Assembly: GCA_033782935.1 (NCBI GenBank)
Contig: JAWQEG010000283.1
Coordinates: forward strand, 496,001-560,000
Direction of reading: 5' to 3'
Source of the DNA: Petrolisthes cinctipes
Lineage: Eukaryota; Arthropoda; Malacostraca; Decapoda; Porcellanidae
Length of the DNA: 64,000 nucleotides
Shown in pieces: positions 1 through 13,978 of this stretch (positions are counted from its first letter, which is position 1; every line of letters begins with the position of its first letter). A program made the position numbers and the translations under genes. The notes beneath the pieces were generated by a model that saw nothing but the letters and a program-made list of their open reading frames with translations, did not search any database and was not told the origin of the DNA.

Positions 1-1689
1 TGTACATGCCTACTCAGTGCTAGAATGTTTTCAAAATATAGGCTCAAAACATGCTCAAAATCGATATTTTAGGTGCCCAAAAGTCGATATGTGCATGCAT
101 CTTCTGTACCCGTTTATATCTCAAATTCAGGCTCAAAAACACCCGAAAATTCAATATTTTGGGGTCCCAGAAGCAATCTGTACATGCCTACTGAGTGCTA
201 GAATATTTTCAAAATATAGGCTAAAAACATGCTAAAAATCGATATTTTAGGTGCCAAAAAGTTGATATCATAAATTCAGTCCCCAAACACCCGAAAATTC
301 GATATTTAGGGGCCCCAGAAGCGATCTGTACATGCCTACTCCGTGTTAGAGTGTTTTCAAAATTCAGGCCCAAAACATGCTGAAAATCGATATTTTAGTT
401 GCCCAAATTCAATATGTGCATGTATCTTCTGTACCCGTTTATATCTTAAATTCAGGCTCAAAACACCCGATAATTCAATATTTTGGGGTCCCAGAAGCAA
501 TCTGTAAATGCCTACTCAGTGCTAGAATATTATCAAAATATAGGCTAAAAACATGCTAAAAATCGATATTTTAGGTGCCAAAAAGTTGATATCTCAAATT
601 CAGTCCCCAAACACCCGAAAATTCGATATTTAGGGGCCCCAGAAGCGATCTGTACATGCCTACTCCGTGTTAGAGTATTTTCAAAATTCAGGCCCAAAAC
701 ATGCTGAAAATTGATATTTTTGGTGCCCAAAGTCAATATGTGTATGCATCTTCTATACTCGTTTATATCTCAAATTCAGGCTCAAAACACCGGAAAATTC
801 GATATTTTGGAGTCCCAGAAGCGATCTGTACATGCCTACTCAGTGCTAGAATGTTTTCAAAATATAGGCTCAAAACATGCTCAAAATCGATATTTTAGGT
901 GCCAAAAAGTCGATATCTCAAATTCAGTCCCAAAACACCCGAAACTTCGATATTTAGGGGTCTCAGAAGCGATCTGCACATGCCTACTCCGTGTTAGAGT
1001 ATTTTAAAAATACAGGCCAAAAACATACTGAAAATCGATCCTTTAGGTGCCCAGAAGTCGATATGTGCATGCATCTTCTGTACACGTTTATATCTCAAAT
1101 TCTGGCCCTAAACCCCCGAAAATTCGATATTTTGGGGTCCCAGAAGCGATCTGTACATGCCTACTCCTTGTTAGAGTATTTTCAAAATACAGGCCCAAAA
1201 CATGCTGAAAATCGATATTTTTGGTGCCCAAAAGTCGATATGTGCATGCATCTTCTGTACCCGTTTATATCTCAAATTCAGGCTCAAAACACCTAAAAAT
1301 TCAATATTTTGGGGTCCCAGAAGCAATCTGTACATGCCTACTGAGTGCTAGAATATTTTCAAAATATAGGCTAAAAACATGCTAAAAATCGATATTTTAG
1401 GTGCCCAAAAGTCAATATCTCAAATTCAATCCCAAACACCCGAAACTTCGATATTTAGGGGTCCCAGAAGCGATCTGTACATGCCTACTCTGTGTTAGAG
1501 TATTTTCAAAATACAGGCCCAAAACATGCTCAAAATCGATCTTTTAGGTGCTCAAAAGTCGATATGTGCATGCATTTTCAGTACCCGTTTATATCTCAAA
1601 TACAGGCTCAAAACACCCGAAAATTCGATATTTTAGAGGTCCCAGAAGCGATATGTACATGCCTACTCCGTGTTAGAGTATTTTCAAAA

Positions 1690-2005
1690 TTCTGGCCCAA
1701 AACATGCTGAAAATCGATATTTTTGGTTCCCAAAGTCAATATGTGTATACATCTTCTATACTCGTTTATATCTAAAATTCAGGCTCAAAACACCCGAAAA
1801 TTCGATATTTTGGTTTCCCAGAAGTGATCTGTACATGCCTATTTAGTGCTAGAATGTTTTCAAAATATAGCCTCAAAACATGTTCAAAATCGATATTTTA
1901 GGTGCCCAAAAGTCGATATGTGCATGCATCTTCTGTACCCGTTTATATCTCATATTCAGGCTAAAAACACCCGAAAATTCAATATTTTGGGGTCCCAGAA
2001 GCAAT
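1690..2005. repeat. Left-domain duplicate segment, partner at +4,955
   Basis: It matches 6,645-6,960, sharing the private variants ggttcccaaagtcaatatg, tgtatacatcttc, acatgttcaaaatc and tctcatattcaggctaaaa. Several single-base differences separate the copies, for example atttagtg here and actcagtg there. Confidence 0.75.
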
Positions 2006-2153
2006 CTGTACATGGCTACTCAGTGCTAGAATATTTTCAAAATATAGGCTAAAAACATTCTAAAATCGATATTTTAGGTGCCAAAAAGTCGATATCTCAA
2101 ATTAAGGCCCAAAACACCCGAATATTCGATATTTAGGGGTCCCAGAAGCTATC

Positions 2154-2500
2154 TGTACATGCCTACTCCGTGTTAGAGTATTTTCAAAATACAGGCCAAA
2201 AACATACTGAAAATCGATCTTTTAGGTGCCCAAAAGTCGATATGTGCATGCATCTTCTGTACCCGTTTATATCACAAATTCTGGCCCTAAACACCCGAAA
2301 ATTCGATATTTTTGGGTCCCTGAAGCGATCTGTACATGCCTACTCAGTGCTTGAATGTTTTCAAAATATAGGCTCAAAACATGCTGAAAATCGATATTTT
2401 AGGTGCCCAAAAGTCGATATGTGCATGCATCTTCTGTACTCGTTTATATCTCAAATTCAAGCTCAAAACACCCGAAAATTCGATATTTTGGGGTCCCAGA
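2154..2500. repeat. Left-domain duplicate segment, partner at +5,782
   Basis: It matches 7,936-8,282. Shared private variants include atatcacaaattctggc and cagtgcttgaatg. The match ends where this copy continues with a cagtgctag unit and the partner with a ccgtgttag unit. Confidence 0.75.
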
Positions 2501-2809
2501 AGCCATCTGTACATGCCTACTCAGTGCTAGAATATTTTCAAAATATAGGCTTAAAACATGCTAAAAATCGATATTTTAGGTGCGTAAAAACGATATCTCA
2601 AATTCAAGCCCTAAACACCCGAAAATTCGATATTTTGGGGTCCCAGAAGCGATCTGTACATGCCTACTCAGTGCTAGAATGTTTTCAAAATATAGGCTCA
2701 AAACATGCTCAAAATCGATATTTTAGGTCTCCAAAAGTCGATATGTTCATGCATCTTCAGTACCCGTTTATATTTCGAATTCAGTCTCAAAACACCTGAA
2801 AATTCGATA

Positions 2810-3830
2810 TTTTGGGGTCCCAGAAGCGATCTGTACATGCCTACTCAGTGCTAGAATATTTTCAAAATATAGGCTCAAAACATGTTAAAAATCGATCTTT
2901 TAGGTGCCCAAAGTCAATTAGTGCATGTATCTTCTGTACCCGTTTATATCTCAAATTCATGCTCAAAACACCCGAAAATTCAATATTTTGGGGTCCCAGA
3001 AGCAATCTGTACATGCCTACTCAGTGCTAGAATATTTTCAAAATATAGGCTAAAAACATGCTAAAAATCGATCTTTTAGGTGCCAAAAAGTCGATATCTC
3101 AAATTCAGTCCCAAAACACCCGAAAATTCGATATTTAGGGGTCACAGAAGCGATCTGTACATGCCTACTCCGTGTTAGAGTATTTTCAAAATACAGGCCA
3201 AAAACATACTAAAAATCGATATTTTAGGTGATAAAAAGTCGATATCTCAAATTAAGGCCCAAAACACCCGAAAATTCAATATTTAGGGGTCCCAGAAGCG
3301 ATCTGTACATGCCTACTCCGTGTTAGAGTATTTTCAAAATACCGGCCCAAAACATGCTCAAAATCGATGTTTTAGGTGCCAAAAAGTCGATATGTGCATG
3401 CATCTTCAGTACCCGTTTATATCTCAAATTCAGGCTCAAAACACTCGAAAATTCGATATTTTGGGGTCCCAGTAGCGATCTGTACATGCCTACTCCGTGT
3501 TAGAGTATTTTCAAAATACATGCCCAAAACATGCTGAAAATCGATATTTTAGATGGCCAAAGTCAATATGTGCATGTATCTTCTGTACCCGTTTATATCT
3601 CAAATTCAGGCTCAAAACACCCGAAAATTCAATATTTTGGGGTCCTAGAAGCAATCTGTACATGCCTACTCAGTGCTAGAATATTTTCAAAATATAGGTT
3701 AAAAACATGCTAAAAATCGATATTTTAGGTGCCAAAAAGTCGATATCTCAAATTCAGTCCCAAAACACCCGAAACTTCGATATTTAGGGGTCTCAGAAGC
3801 GATCTGTACATGCCTACTCCGTGTTAGAGT
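2810..3830. repeat. Left-domain duplicate segment of about 1 kb, partner at +5,987
   Basis: It matches 8,797-9,817. Shared private variants include ggtgataaaaagtcgatatc (3,230 and 9,217), tcccagtagcgatctg (3,468 and 9,455) and ggtcctagaagcaatctg (3,642 and 9,629). Differences such as gatggccaaag here against gatgcccaaag there show that it is not recent. Confidence 0.78.
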
Positions 3831-4659
3831 ATTTTCAAAATACAGGCCCAAAACATACTGAAAATCGATCTTTTAGGTGCCCAGAAGTCGATATGTGCAT
3901 GCATCTTCTGTACCCGTTTATATCTCAAATTCTGGCCCTAAACACCCGAAAATTCGATATTTTGGGGTCCCAGAAGCAATCTGTACATGCCTACTCCTTG
4001 TTAGAGTTTTTTCAAAATACAGGCCCAAAACATGCTGAAAATCGATATTTTTGGTGCCCAAAAGTCGATATGTGCATGCATCTTCTATACTCGTTTATAT
4101 CGCAAATTCAGGCTCAAAAATCCCAAAAATTCGATATTTTGGGGTCCCAGAAGCGATCTGTACATGCCTACTCAGTGCTAGAATGTTTTCAAAATATAGG
4201 CTCAAAACATGCTCAAAATTGATATTTTAGGTGCCCAAAAGTCGATATGTGCATGTATCTTCTGTACCCGTTTATATCTCAAATTCAGGCTCAAAACACC
4301 CGAAAATTCAATATTTTGGGGTCCCAGAAGCAATCTGTACATGCCTAGTCAGTGCTAGAATATTTTCATAATATAGGCTAAAAACATGCTAAAAATCGAT
4401 ATTTTAGGTGCCAAAAAGTTAATATCATAAATTCAGTCCCCAAACACCCGAAAATTCGATATTTAGGGGCCCCAGAAGCGATCTGTACATGCCTACTCCG
4501 TGTTAGAGTGTTTTCAAAATTCAGGCTCAAAACATGCTGAAAATCGATATTTTTGGTGCCCAAAGTCAATATGTGTATGCATCTTCTATACTCGTTTATA
4601 TCTCAAATTCAGGCTCAAAACACTCGAAAATTCGATATTTTGGGGTCCCAGAAGCGATC

Positions 4660-5630
4660 TGTACATGCCTACTCAGTGCTAGAATGTTTTCAAAATATAG
4701 GCTCAAAACATGCTAAAAATCGATATTTTAGGTGCCCAAAAGTCGATATCTCAAATTCATTCCCAAACACCCGAAACTTCGATATTTAGGGGTCCCAGAA
4801 GCGATCTGTACATGCCTACTCCGTGTTAGAGTATTTTCAAAATACAGGCCCAAAACATGCTCAAAATCGATGTTTTAGGTGCTCAAAAGTCGATATGTGC
4901 ATGCATCTTCAGTACCCGTTTATATATCAAATTCAGGCTCAAAACACCCGAAAATTCGATATTTTAGAGGTCCCAGAAGCGATCTGTACATGCCTACTCC
5001 GTGTTAGAGTATTTTCAAAATACAGGGCCAAAACATGCTGAAAATCGATATTTTAGTTGCCCAAATTCAATATGTGCATGTATCTTCTGTACCCGTTTAT
5101 ATCTTAAATTCAGGCTCAAAACACCCGATAATTCAATATTTTGGGGTCCGAGAAGCAATCTGTACATGCCTACTCAGTGCTAGAATATTATCAAAATATA
5201 GGCTAAAAACATGCTAAAAATCGATATTTTAGGTGCCAAAAAGTCGATATCTCAAATTCAGTCCCAAAACACCCGAAAATTCGATATTTAGGGGTCCCAC
5301 AAGCGATCTGTACATGTCTACTCCGTGTTAGAGTATTTTCAAAATACAGGCCAAAAACATACTGAAAATCGATCTTTTAGGTGCCCAAAAGTCGACATGT
5401 GCATGCATATTCTGTACCCGTTTATATCTCAAATTCTGGCCCTAAACACCCGAAAATTCGATATTTTGGGGTCCCAGAAGCAATCTGTACATGCCTACTC
5501 AGTGCTAGAATATTTTCAAAATATTGGCTAAAAACATGCTAAAAATCGTTTTTTTAGGTGCCAAAAAGTCGATATCTCGAATAAAGGCCCAAAACACCCT
5601 AAAATTCGATATTTAGGGGTCTCAGAAGCG
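4660..5630. repeat. Left-domain duplicate segment, partner at +2,302
   Basis: It matches 6,962-7,932. Shared private variants include caaattcattcccaaacac, ttttagaggtcccag, ttgcccaaattcaatatg and gataattcaatattttgg. A third relative of the ttgcccaaattcaatatg unit lies at about 395. Copies differ at scattered bases, for example gtcgacatgtg here (about 5,393) against gtcgatatgtg there. Confidence 0.78.
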
Positions 5631-6644
5631 ATCTGTACATACCTACTCAGTGCTAGAATATTTTCAAAATATAGGCTAAAAACATGCTAAAAATCGATAT
5701 TTTAAGTGCCAAAAATTCGATATCTCTAATTCAGTCCCAAATCACCCGAAACTTCGATATTTAGGGGTCTCAGAAGCGATCTGTACATGCCTACTCCGTG
5801 TTAGAGTATTTTCAAAATACGGGCCAAAAACATACTGAAAATCGATCTTTTAGGTACCCAAAAGTCGATATGTGCATGCATCTTCTGTACCCGTTTATAT
5901 CTCAAATTGTGGCCCTAAACACCCGAAAATTCGATATTTTGGGGTCCCAGAAGCGATCTATACATGCCTACTCCGTGTTAGAGTATTTTTAAAATTCAGG
6001 CCGAAAACATGCTCAAAATCGATATTTTAGGTGCCCAAAAGTCGATATGTGCATGCATCTTCTGTACCCGTTTATATCTCAAATTCAGGCTCAAAACACC
6101 CGAAAATTCAATATTTTGGGGTCCCAGAAGCAATCTGTACATGCCAACTCAGTGCTAGAATATTTTCAAAATATATGCAAAAAACATGCTAAAAATCGAT
6201 ATTTTAGGTGCCAAAAAGTTGATATCTCAAATTCAGTCCCCAAACACCCGAAAATTCGATATTTTGGGGCCCCAGAAGCGATCTATGCATGCCTACTCCG
6301 TTTTAGAGTATTTTCAAAATTCAGGCCCAAAACATGCTGAAAATCGATATTTTTGGTGCCCAAAGTCAATATGTGTATGCATCTTCTATACTCGTTTATA
6401 TCTCATTTTCTGGCTCAAAAACACCCGAAATTTAGGTTTTTTTGGGGTCCCAGAAGCGATCTGTACATGCCTACTCAGTGCTAGAATGTTTTCAAAATAT
6501 AGGCTCAAAACATGCTCAAAATCGATATTTTAGGTGCCCAAAAGTCGATATCTCAAATTCATTCCTAAACACCCGAAACTTCGATATTCAGGGGTCCCAG
6601 AAGCGATCTGTACATGCCTACTCCGTGTTAGAGTATTTTCAAAA

Positions 6645-6960
6645 TACCGGCTCAAAACATGCAGAAAATCGATATTTTTGGTTCCCAAAGTCAATATGTG
6701 TATACATCTTCTATACTCGTTTATATCTCAAATTCAGGCTCAAAACACCCGAAAATTCGATATTTTGAGGTCCCAGAAGCGATCTGTACATGCCTACTCA
6801 GTGCTAGAATGTTTTCAAAATATAGGCTCAAAACATGTTCAAAATCGATATTTTAGGTGCCCAAAAGTCGATATGTGCATGCATCTTCTGTACCCGTTTA
6901 TATCTCATATTCAGGCTAAAAACACCCGAAAATTCAATATTTTGGGGTCCCAGAAGCAAT
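6645..6960. repeat. Partner copy of 1,690-2,005
   Basis: Second copy of the segment marked by ggttcccaaagtcaatatg and tctcatattcaggctaaaa. It is followed directly by the partner of the 4,660-5,630 segment, so the junction at about 6,960 joins two blocks with different offsets. Confidence 0.72.
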
Positions 6961-6961
6961 C

Positions 6962-7932
6962 TGTACATGCCTACTCAGTGCTAGAATGTTTTCAAAATAT
7001 AGGCTCAAAACATGCTAAAAATAGATATTTTATGTGCCCAAAAGTCGATATCTCAAATTCATTCCCAAACACCCGAAACTTCGATATTTAGGGGTCCCAG
7101 AAGTGATCTGTACATGCCTACTCCGTGTTAGAGTATTTTCAAAATACAGGCCCAAAACATGCTCAAAATCGATGTTTTAGGTGCTCAAAAGTCGATATGT
7201 GCATGCATCTTCAGTACCCGTTTATATCTCAAATTCTGGCTCAAAACACCCGAAAATTCGATATTTTAGAGGTCCCAGAAGCGATCTGTACATGCCTACT
7301 CCGTGTTAGAGTATTTTCAATATACAGGGCCAAAACATGCTGAAAATCGATATTTTAGTTGCCCAAATTCAATATGTGCATGTATCTTCTCTACCTGTTT
7401 ATATCTTAAATTCAGGCTCAAAACACCCGATAATTCAATATTTTGGGGTCCGAGAAGCAATCTGTACATGCCTACTCAGTGCTAGAATATTATCAAAATA
7501 TAGGCTAAAAACATGCTAAAAATCGATATTTTAGGTGCCAAAAAGTCGATATCTCTAATTCAGTCCCAAAACACCCGAAAATTCGATATTTAGGGGTCCC
7601 AGAAGCGATCTGTACATGTCTACTCCGTGTTAGAGTATTTTCATAATACAGGCGAAAAACATACTGAAAATCGATCTTTTAGGTGCCCAAAAGTCGATAT
7701 GTGCATGCATATTCTGTACCCGTTTATATATCAAATTCTGGCCCTAAACACCCGAAAATTCAATATTTTGGGGTCCCAGAAGCAATCTGTACATGCCTAC
7801 TCAGTGCTAGAATATTTTCAAAATATAGGCTAAAAACATTCTAAAAATCGATATTTTAGGTGACAAAAAGTCGATATCTCAAATTAAGGCCCAAAACACC
7901 CAAAAATTCGATATTTAGGGGTCCCTGAAGCA
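6962..7932. repeat. Partner copy of 4,660-5,630
   Basis: Second copy at +2,302. Local differences include gaaaaacatact with a tcataatacagg dyad near 7,645 and tatgtgcccaaaag near 7,031. It ends where the next unit changes from a cagtgctag to a ccgtgttag start. Confidence 0.74.
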
Positions 7933-7935
7933 ATC

Positions 7936-8282
7936 TGTACATGCCTACTCCGTGTTAGAGTATTTTCAAAATACAGGCCAAAAACATACTGAAAATCGAT
8001 CTTTTAGGTGCCCAAAAGTCGATATGTGCATGCATCTTCTGTACCCGTTTATATCACAAATTCTGGCCCTAAACACCCGAAAATTCGATATTTTTGGGTC
8101 CCAGAAGCGATCTCTACATGCCTTCTCAGTGCTTGAATGTTTTCAAAATATAGGCTCAAAACATGCTCAAAATCGATATTTTAGGTGCCCAAAAGTCGAT
8201 ATGTGCATGCATCTTCTGTACTCGTTTATATCTCAAATTCAAGCTCAAAACACCCGAAAATTCGATATTTTGGGGTCCAAGA
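7936..8282. repeat. Partner copy of 2,154-2,500
   Basis: Second copy at +5,782, sharing atatcacaaattctggc and cagtgcttgaatg. It has tctctacatgccttctcag where the partner has tctgtacatgcctactcag. Confidence 0.72.
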
Positions 8283-8796
8283 AGCGATCTGTACATGCCT
8301 ACTCCGTGTTAGAGTATATTCAAAATACATGCCCAAAACATGCTCAAAATCGATGTTTTAGGTGCCCAAAAGTCGATATGTTCATGCATCTTCAGTACCC
8401 GTTTATATCTCGAATTCAGGCTCAAAACACCCGAAAATTCGATATTTTGGGGTCGGTGAAACGATCTGTACATGCCTACTCCGTGTTAGAGTATTTTCAA
8501 AATACAGGCCCAAAATATGCTGAAAATCGATATTTTAGATGCCCAAAGTCAATATGTGCAGGTATCTTCTGTACCCGTTTATATCTCAAATTCAGGCTCA
8601 AAACACCCGAAAATTCTATATTTTGGGGTCCCAGAAGCGATCTGTACATGCCTACTCAGTGCTAGAATGTTTTCAAAATATAGGCTCAAAACGTGCTCAA
8701 AATCGATATTTTAGGTCTCCAAAAGTCGATAGGTGCATGCATCTTCTTTACTCGTTTATATCTCAAAATCAGGCTCAAAACACCCGAAAATTCGAT

Positions 8797-9817
8797 ATTT
8801 TGGGGTCCCAGAAGCGATCTGTACATGCCTACTCAGTGCTAGAATATTTTCAAAATATAGGCTCAAAACATGCTAAAAATCGAAATTTCGGTGCCCAAAG
8901 TCAATAAGTACATGCATCTTCTGTACCCGTTTATATCTCAAATTCAGGCTCTAAACGCCCGAAAATTCAATATTTTGGGGTACCAGAAGCAATCTGTACA
9001 TGCCTACTCAGTGATAGAATATTTTCAAAATATAGACTAAAAACATGCTAAAAATCGATCTTTTAGGTGCCAAAAAGTCGATATCTCAAATTCAGTCCCA
9101 AAACACCCGAAAATTCGATATTTAGAGGTCCCAGAAGCGATCTGTACATGCCTACTCCGTGTTAGAGTATTTTCAAAATACAGGCCAAAAACATACTAAA
9201 AATCGATATTTTAGGTGATAAAAAGTCGATATCTCAAATTTAGGCCCAAAACACCCGAAAATTCGATATTTAGGGGTCCCAGAAGCGATCTGTACATGCC
9301 TACTCCGTGTTAGAGTATTCTCAAAATACAGGCCCAAAACATGCTCAAAATCGATGTTTTAGGTGCCAAAAAGTCGATATGTGCATGCATCTTCAGTACC
9401 CGTTTATATCTCAAATTCAGGCTCAAAACACTCGAAAATTCGATATTTTGGGGTCCCAGTAGCGATCTGTACATGCCTACTCCGTGTTAGAGTATTTTCA
9501 AAATACATGCCCAAAACATGCTGAAAATCGATATTTTAGATGCCCAAAGTCAATATGTGCATGTATCTTCTGTACCCGTTTATATCTCAAATTCAGGCTC
9601 AAAACACCCGAAAATTCAATATTTTGGGGTCCTAGAAGCAATCTGTACATGCCTACTCAGTGCTAGAATATTTTCAAAATATAGGCTAAAAACATGCTAA
9701 AAATCGATATTTTAGGTGCCAAAAAGTCGATATCTCAAATTAAGGCCCAAAACACCCGAAAAATCGATATTTAGGGGTCGCAGAAGCGATCTGTACATGC
9801 CTACTCCGTGTTAGAGT
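8797..9817. repeat. Partner copy of 2,810-3,830
   Basis: Second copy at +5,987. It contains one of the more diverged units of the window near 8,880 (tcgaaatttcggtgccc, then tcaataagtacatg). Confidence 0.74.
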
Positions 9818-12800
9818 ATTTTCAAAATACAGGCCAAAAACATACTGAAAATCGATCTTTTAGGTGCCCAAAAGTCGATATGTGCATGCATCTTCTGTAC
9901 CCGTTTATATCTCAAATTCTGGCCCTAAGCACCCGAAAATACGATATTTTTGGGTCCCAGAAGCGATCTGTACATGCCTACTCAGTGCTAGAATGTTTTC
10001 AAAATATAGGCTCAAAACATGCTCAAAATCGATATTTTAGGTGCGTAGAAGTCGATATGTGCATGCATCTTCTGTACTCGTTTATATCTCAAATTCAAGC
10101 TCAAAACACCCGAAAATTCGATATTTTGGGGTCCCAGAAGCGATCTGTATATGCCTACTCAGTGCTAGAATATTTTCAAAATATAGGCTCAAAACATGCT
10201 AAAAATCGATATTTTAGGTGCCAAAAAGTCGATTTCTCAAATAAAGGCCCAAAACACTCGAAAATTCGATATTTAGGGGTCCCAGAAGCGATCTGTACAT
10301 GCCTACTCCGTGTTAGAGTATTTTCAAAATACAGGCCCAAAACATGCTCAAAATCGATGTTTTAGGCGCTTAAAAGTCGATATGTGCATGAATCTTCTGT
10401 ACCCGTTTATATCTCAAATTCTGGCCCTAAACACCCGAAAATTCTATATTTTTGGGTCCCAGAAGTGATCTGTACATGCCTACTCAGTGCTAGAATGTTT
10501 TCTAAATATAGGCTCAAAACATGCTCAAAATCGATATTTTAGGTGCCCTAAATTCGATATGTGCATGCATCTTCTGTACTCGTTTATATCTCAAATTCAA
10601 GCTCAAAACACCCGAAAATTCGATATTTTGGGGTCCCAGAAGCGATCTGTACATGCCGAGTCAGTGCTAGAATATTTTCAAAATTTAGGCTAAAAACATG
10701 CTAAAAATCGATATTTTAGGTGCCAAAAAGTCGATATCACAAATTCAGTCCCAAAACACCCGAAACTTCGATATTTAGGGGTCCCAGAAGCAATCTGTAC
10801 ATGCCTACTCCGTGTTAGAGTATTTTCAAAATACAGGCTATAAACATACTGAAAATCGATCTTTTAGGTGCTCAAAAGTCGATATGTGCATGCATCTTCT
10901 GTACCCGTTTATATCTCAAATTCTGGCCCTAAACACCCTAAAATTCGATATTTAGGGGTCCCAGAAGCGATCTGTACATGCCTACTCCGTGTTAGAGTAT
11001 TTTCAAAATACAGGCCAAAAACATAATGAAAATCGATCTTTTAGGTGCCCAAAAGTCGATATGTGCATGCATCTTCTGTACCCGTTTAGATCTCAAATTC
11101 TGGCCCTAAACACCCGAAAATTCTATATTTTGGGGTCCCAGAAGCGATCTGTACATGCCTACTCAGTGCTAGAATGTTTAAAAAATATAGGCTCAAAACA
11201 TGTTCAAAATCGATATTTTAGGTGCCAAAAAGTCGATATCTCAAATTAAGGCCCAAAACACCCGAAAATTCGATATTTAGGGGTCCCAGAAGCGATCTGT
11301 ACATGCCTACTCCGTGTTTGAGTATTTTCAAAATACAGGCCAAAAACATACTGAAAATCGATCTTTTAGGTGCCCAAAAGTCGATATGTGCATGCATTTT
11401 CTGTACCCGTTTATATATCAAAATCTGGCCCTAAACACCCGAAAATTCGATATTTTTGGGTCTCAGAAGCGATCTGTACATGCCTACTCAGTGCTAGAAT
11501 GTTTTCAAAAAAAAGGCTCAAAACATGTTCAAAATCGATATTTTAGGTGCCCAAGAGTCGATATGTGCATGCATCTTCTGTACCCGTTTATATCTCAAAT
11601 TCAGGCTCAAAACACCCGAAAATTCAATATTTTGGGGTCCCTGAAGCAATCTGTACATGCCTACTCAGTGCTAGAATATTTTCAAAATATAGGCTAAAAA
11701 CATGCTAAAAATCGATATTTTAGGTGCCAAAAAGTCGATATCTCAAATTCAGTCCCAAAACTCCCGAAAACTCGATATTTAGGTGTCCCAGAAGGGATCT
11801 GTACATGCCTACTCCGTGTTAGAGTATTTTCAAAATACAGGCCCAAAACAAGCTGAAAATCGATATTTTAGATGCTCAAAGTCAATATGCATGTATCTTC
11901 TGTACCCGTTTATATCTCAAATTCAGGCTCAAAATACCCGAAAATTCAATATTTTGGGGTCCCAGATGCAATCTGTACATGCCTACTCAGTGCTAGAATG
12001 TTTTCAAAATATAGGCTAAAAACAGGCTAAAAATCGATATTTTAGGTGCCAAAAAGTCGATATCTCAAATTCAGTCCCAAAACACCCGAAAACTCGATAT
12101 TTAGGGGTCCCAGAAGGGATCTGTACATGCCTACTCCGTGTTAGAGTATTTTCAAAATACAGGAAAAAAACATACTGAAAATCGATCTTTTAGGTGCCCA
12201 AAAGTCGATATGTGCATGCATCTTCAGTACCAGTTTATACCTCAAATTCAGGCTCAAAACACCGGAAAATTCGATATTTTGAGGTCCCAGAAGCGATCTG
12301 TACATGCCTACTCCGTGTTAGAGAATTTTCAAAATAAATGCCCAAATCATGCTGAAAATCGATATTTTAGATGCCCAAAGTCAATATGTGCATGTATCTT
12401 TTGTACCCGTGTATATCTCAAATTCAGGCTCAAAATACCCGAAAATTCAATATTATGGGGTCCCAGAAGCAATATGTACATGCCTACTCAGTGCTAGAAT
12501 ATTTTCAAAATATAGGCTAAAAACAGGCTAAAAATCGATATTTTAGGTGCCAAAAAGTCGATATCTCTAATTAAGGCCCAAAACACCCGAAAATTCGATA
12601 TTTTGGGGTCCCAGAAGCGATCTGTACATGCATACTCCGTGTTAGAGTATTTTCAAAATACAGGCAAAAAACATACTGAAAATCGATCTTTTAGGTGCCC
12701 AAAAGTCGATATTTGCATGTATCTTCTGTACCCGTTTGTATCTCAAATTCTGGCCCTAAACACCCGAAAATTCGATATTTAGGGGTCCCAGAAGCGATCT

Positions 12801-13978
12801 GTACATGCCTACTCCGTGTTAGAGTATTTTCAAAATTCAGGCCCAAAACATGCTGAAAATCGATAATTTTGGTGCCCAAAGTCAATATGTGTATGCATCT
12901 TCTATACTCGTTTATATCTCAAATTCAGGGTCAAAACACCCGAAAATTCGATATTTTGGGGTCCCAGAAGCGATTTGTACATGCCTACTCAGTGCTAGAA
13001 TGTTTTCAAAATATAGGCTCAAAAAATGCTCAAAATCGATATTTTAGGTGCCCAAAAGTCGATATGTGCATGCATCTTCTGTACCCGTTTATATCTCAAA
13101 TTCTGGCTCAAAACACCCGAAAATTCAATATTTTGGGGTCCCAGAAGCAATCTGTACATGCCTACTCAGTGCTAGAATATTTTCAAAATATAGGCTCAAA
13201 ACATGCTAAAAATCGATATTTTAGGTGCCAAAAAGTCGATATCTCAAATTCAGTCCCAAAACACCCGAAAACTCGATATTTAGGGGTCCCAGAAGGGATC
13301 TGTACATGCCTACTCCGTGTTAGAGTATTTTCAAAATATAGACCAAAAACATACTGAAAATCGATGTTTTAGGTGCCCAAAAGTCGATATGTGCATGCAT
13401 CTTCAGTACCCGTTTATATCTCAAATTCAGGCTCAAAACACCCGAAAATTCGATATTTTGGGGTCCCAGAAGCGATCTGTACATGCCTACTCCGTGTTAG
13501 AGTATTTTTAAAATACATGCCCAAAACATGCTGAAAATCGATATTTTAGATGCCCATAGTCAATATGTGCATGTATCTTTTGTAACCGTGTATTTCTCAA
13601 ATTCAGGCTCAAAATACCCGAAAATTCAATATTTTGGGGTCCCAGAAGCAATCTGTACATGCCTACTCAGTGCTAGAATATTTTCAAAATATAGGCTAAA
13701 AACAGGCTAAAAATCGATATTTTAGGTGCCCAAATGTCGATATCTCAAATTAAGGCCCAAAACACCCGAAAATTCGATATTTAGGGGTCCCAGAAGCGAT
13801 CTGTACATGCCTACTCCGTGTTAGAGTATTTTCAAAATACAGGCCAAAAACATACTGAAAATCGATGTTTTAGGTGCCCAAAAGTCGATATGTGCATGCA
13901 TCTTCAGTACCCGTTTATATCTCAAATTCAGGCTCAAAACACCCGAAAATTCGATATTTTGGGGTCCCAGAAGCGATC
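9818..13978. repeat. Left domain, remaining satellite without a clear block structure
   Basis: Ordinary long and short units. A weak local relation joins about 12,122-12,540 to 13,301-13,719 (offset about 1,179), marked by a cgtgtat word in place of cgtttat, aaaatacccgaaaattc and aaaacaggctaaaaatcg. The unit at about 11,510 has ttcaaaaaaaaggctc in place of the dyad. I see no gene, insert or other element. Confidence 0.8.

Larger units (their letters stand above)
1..13978. repeat. Left domain: diverged satellite with long-spaced duplicate segments
   Basis: Mixed long and short units; starts in the first 3.5 kb include 2154, 2331, 2508, 2655, 2832, 3008, 3156, 3304 and 3481. No near-identical tandem block is visible. 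Instead, segments recur at offsets of 2,302, 4,955, 5,782 and 5,987 bp, with several differences between partners. Scattered private changes include a unit near 8,880 reading tcgaaatttcggtgccc and one near 6,430 with tttaggtttttttgggg. This looks like the oldest or least recently homogenised part of the window. Confidence 0.8.

Noticed and set aside
545..736. Reverse-strand open frames of about 60-80 codons (also near 11,218, 22,453, 32,645 and 41,383)
   Set aside because: They are the complement of the same units, vary with single indels and have no independent support.
7952..8665. 237-codon open frame, and many similar frames of 60-242 codons, as protein-coding genes
   Set aside because: They consist wholly of satellite units, appear wherever full-length units run together, stop at each 29-bp deletion, and overlap other open frames of the same unit. 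No start context, intron signal or unique sequence supports a gene.
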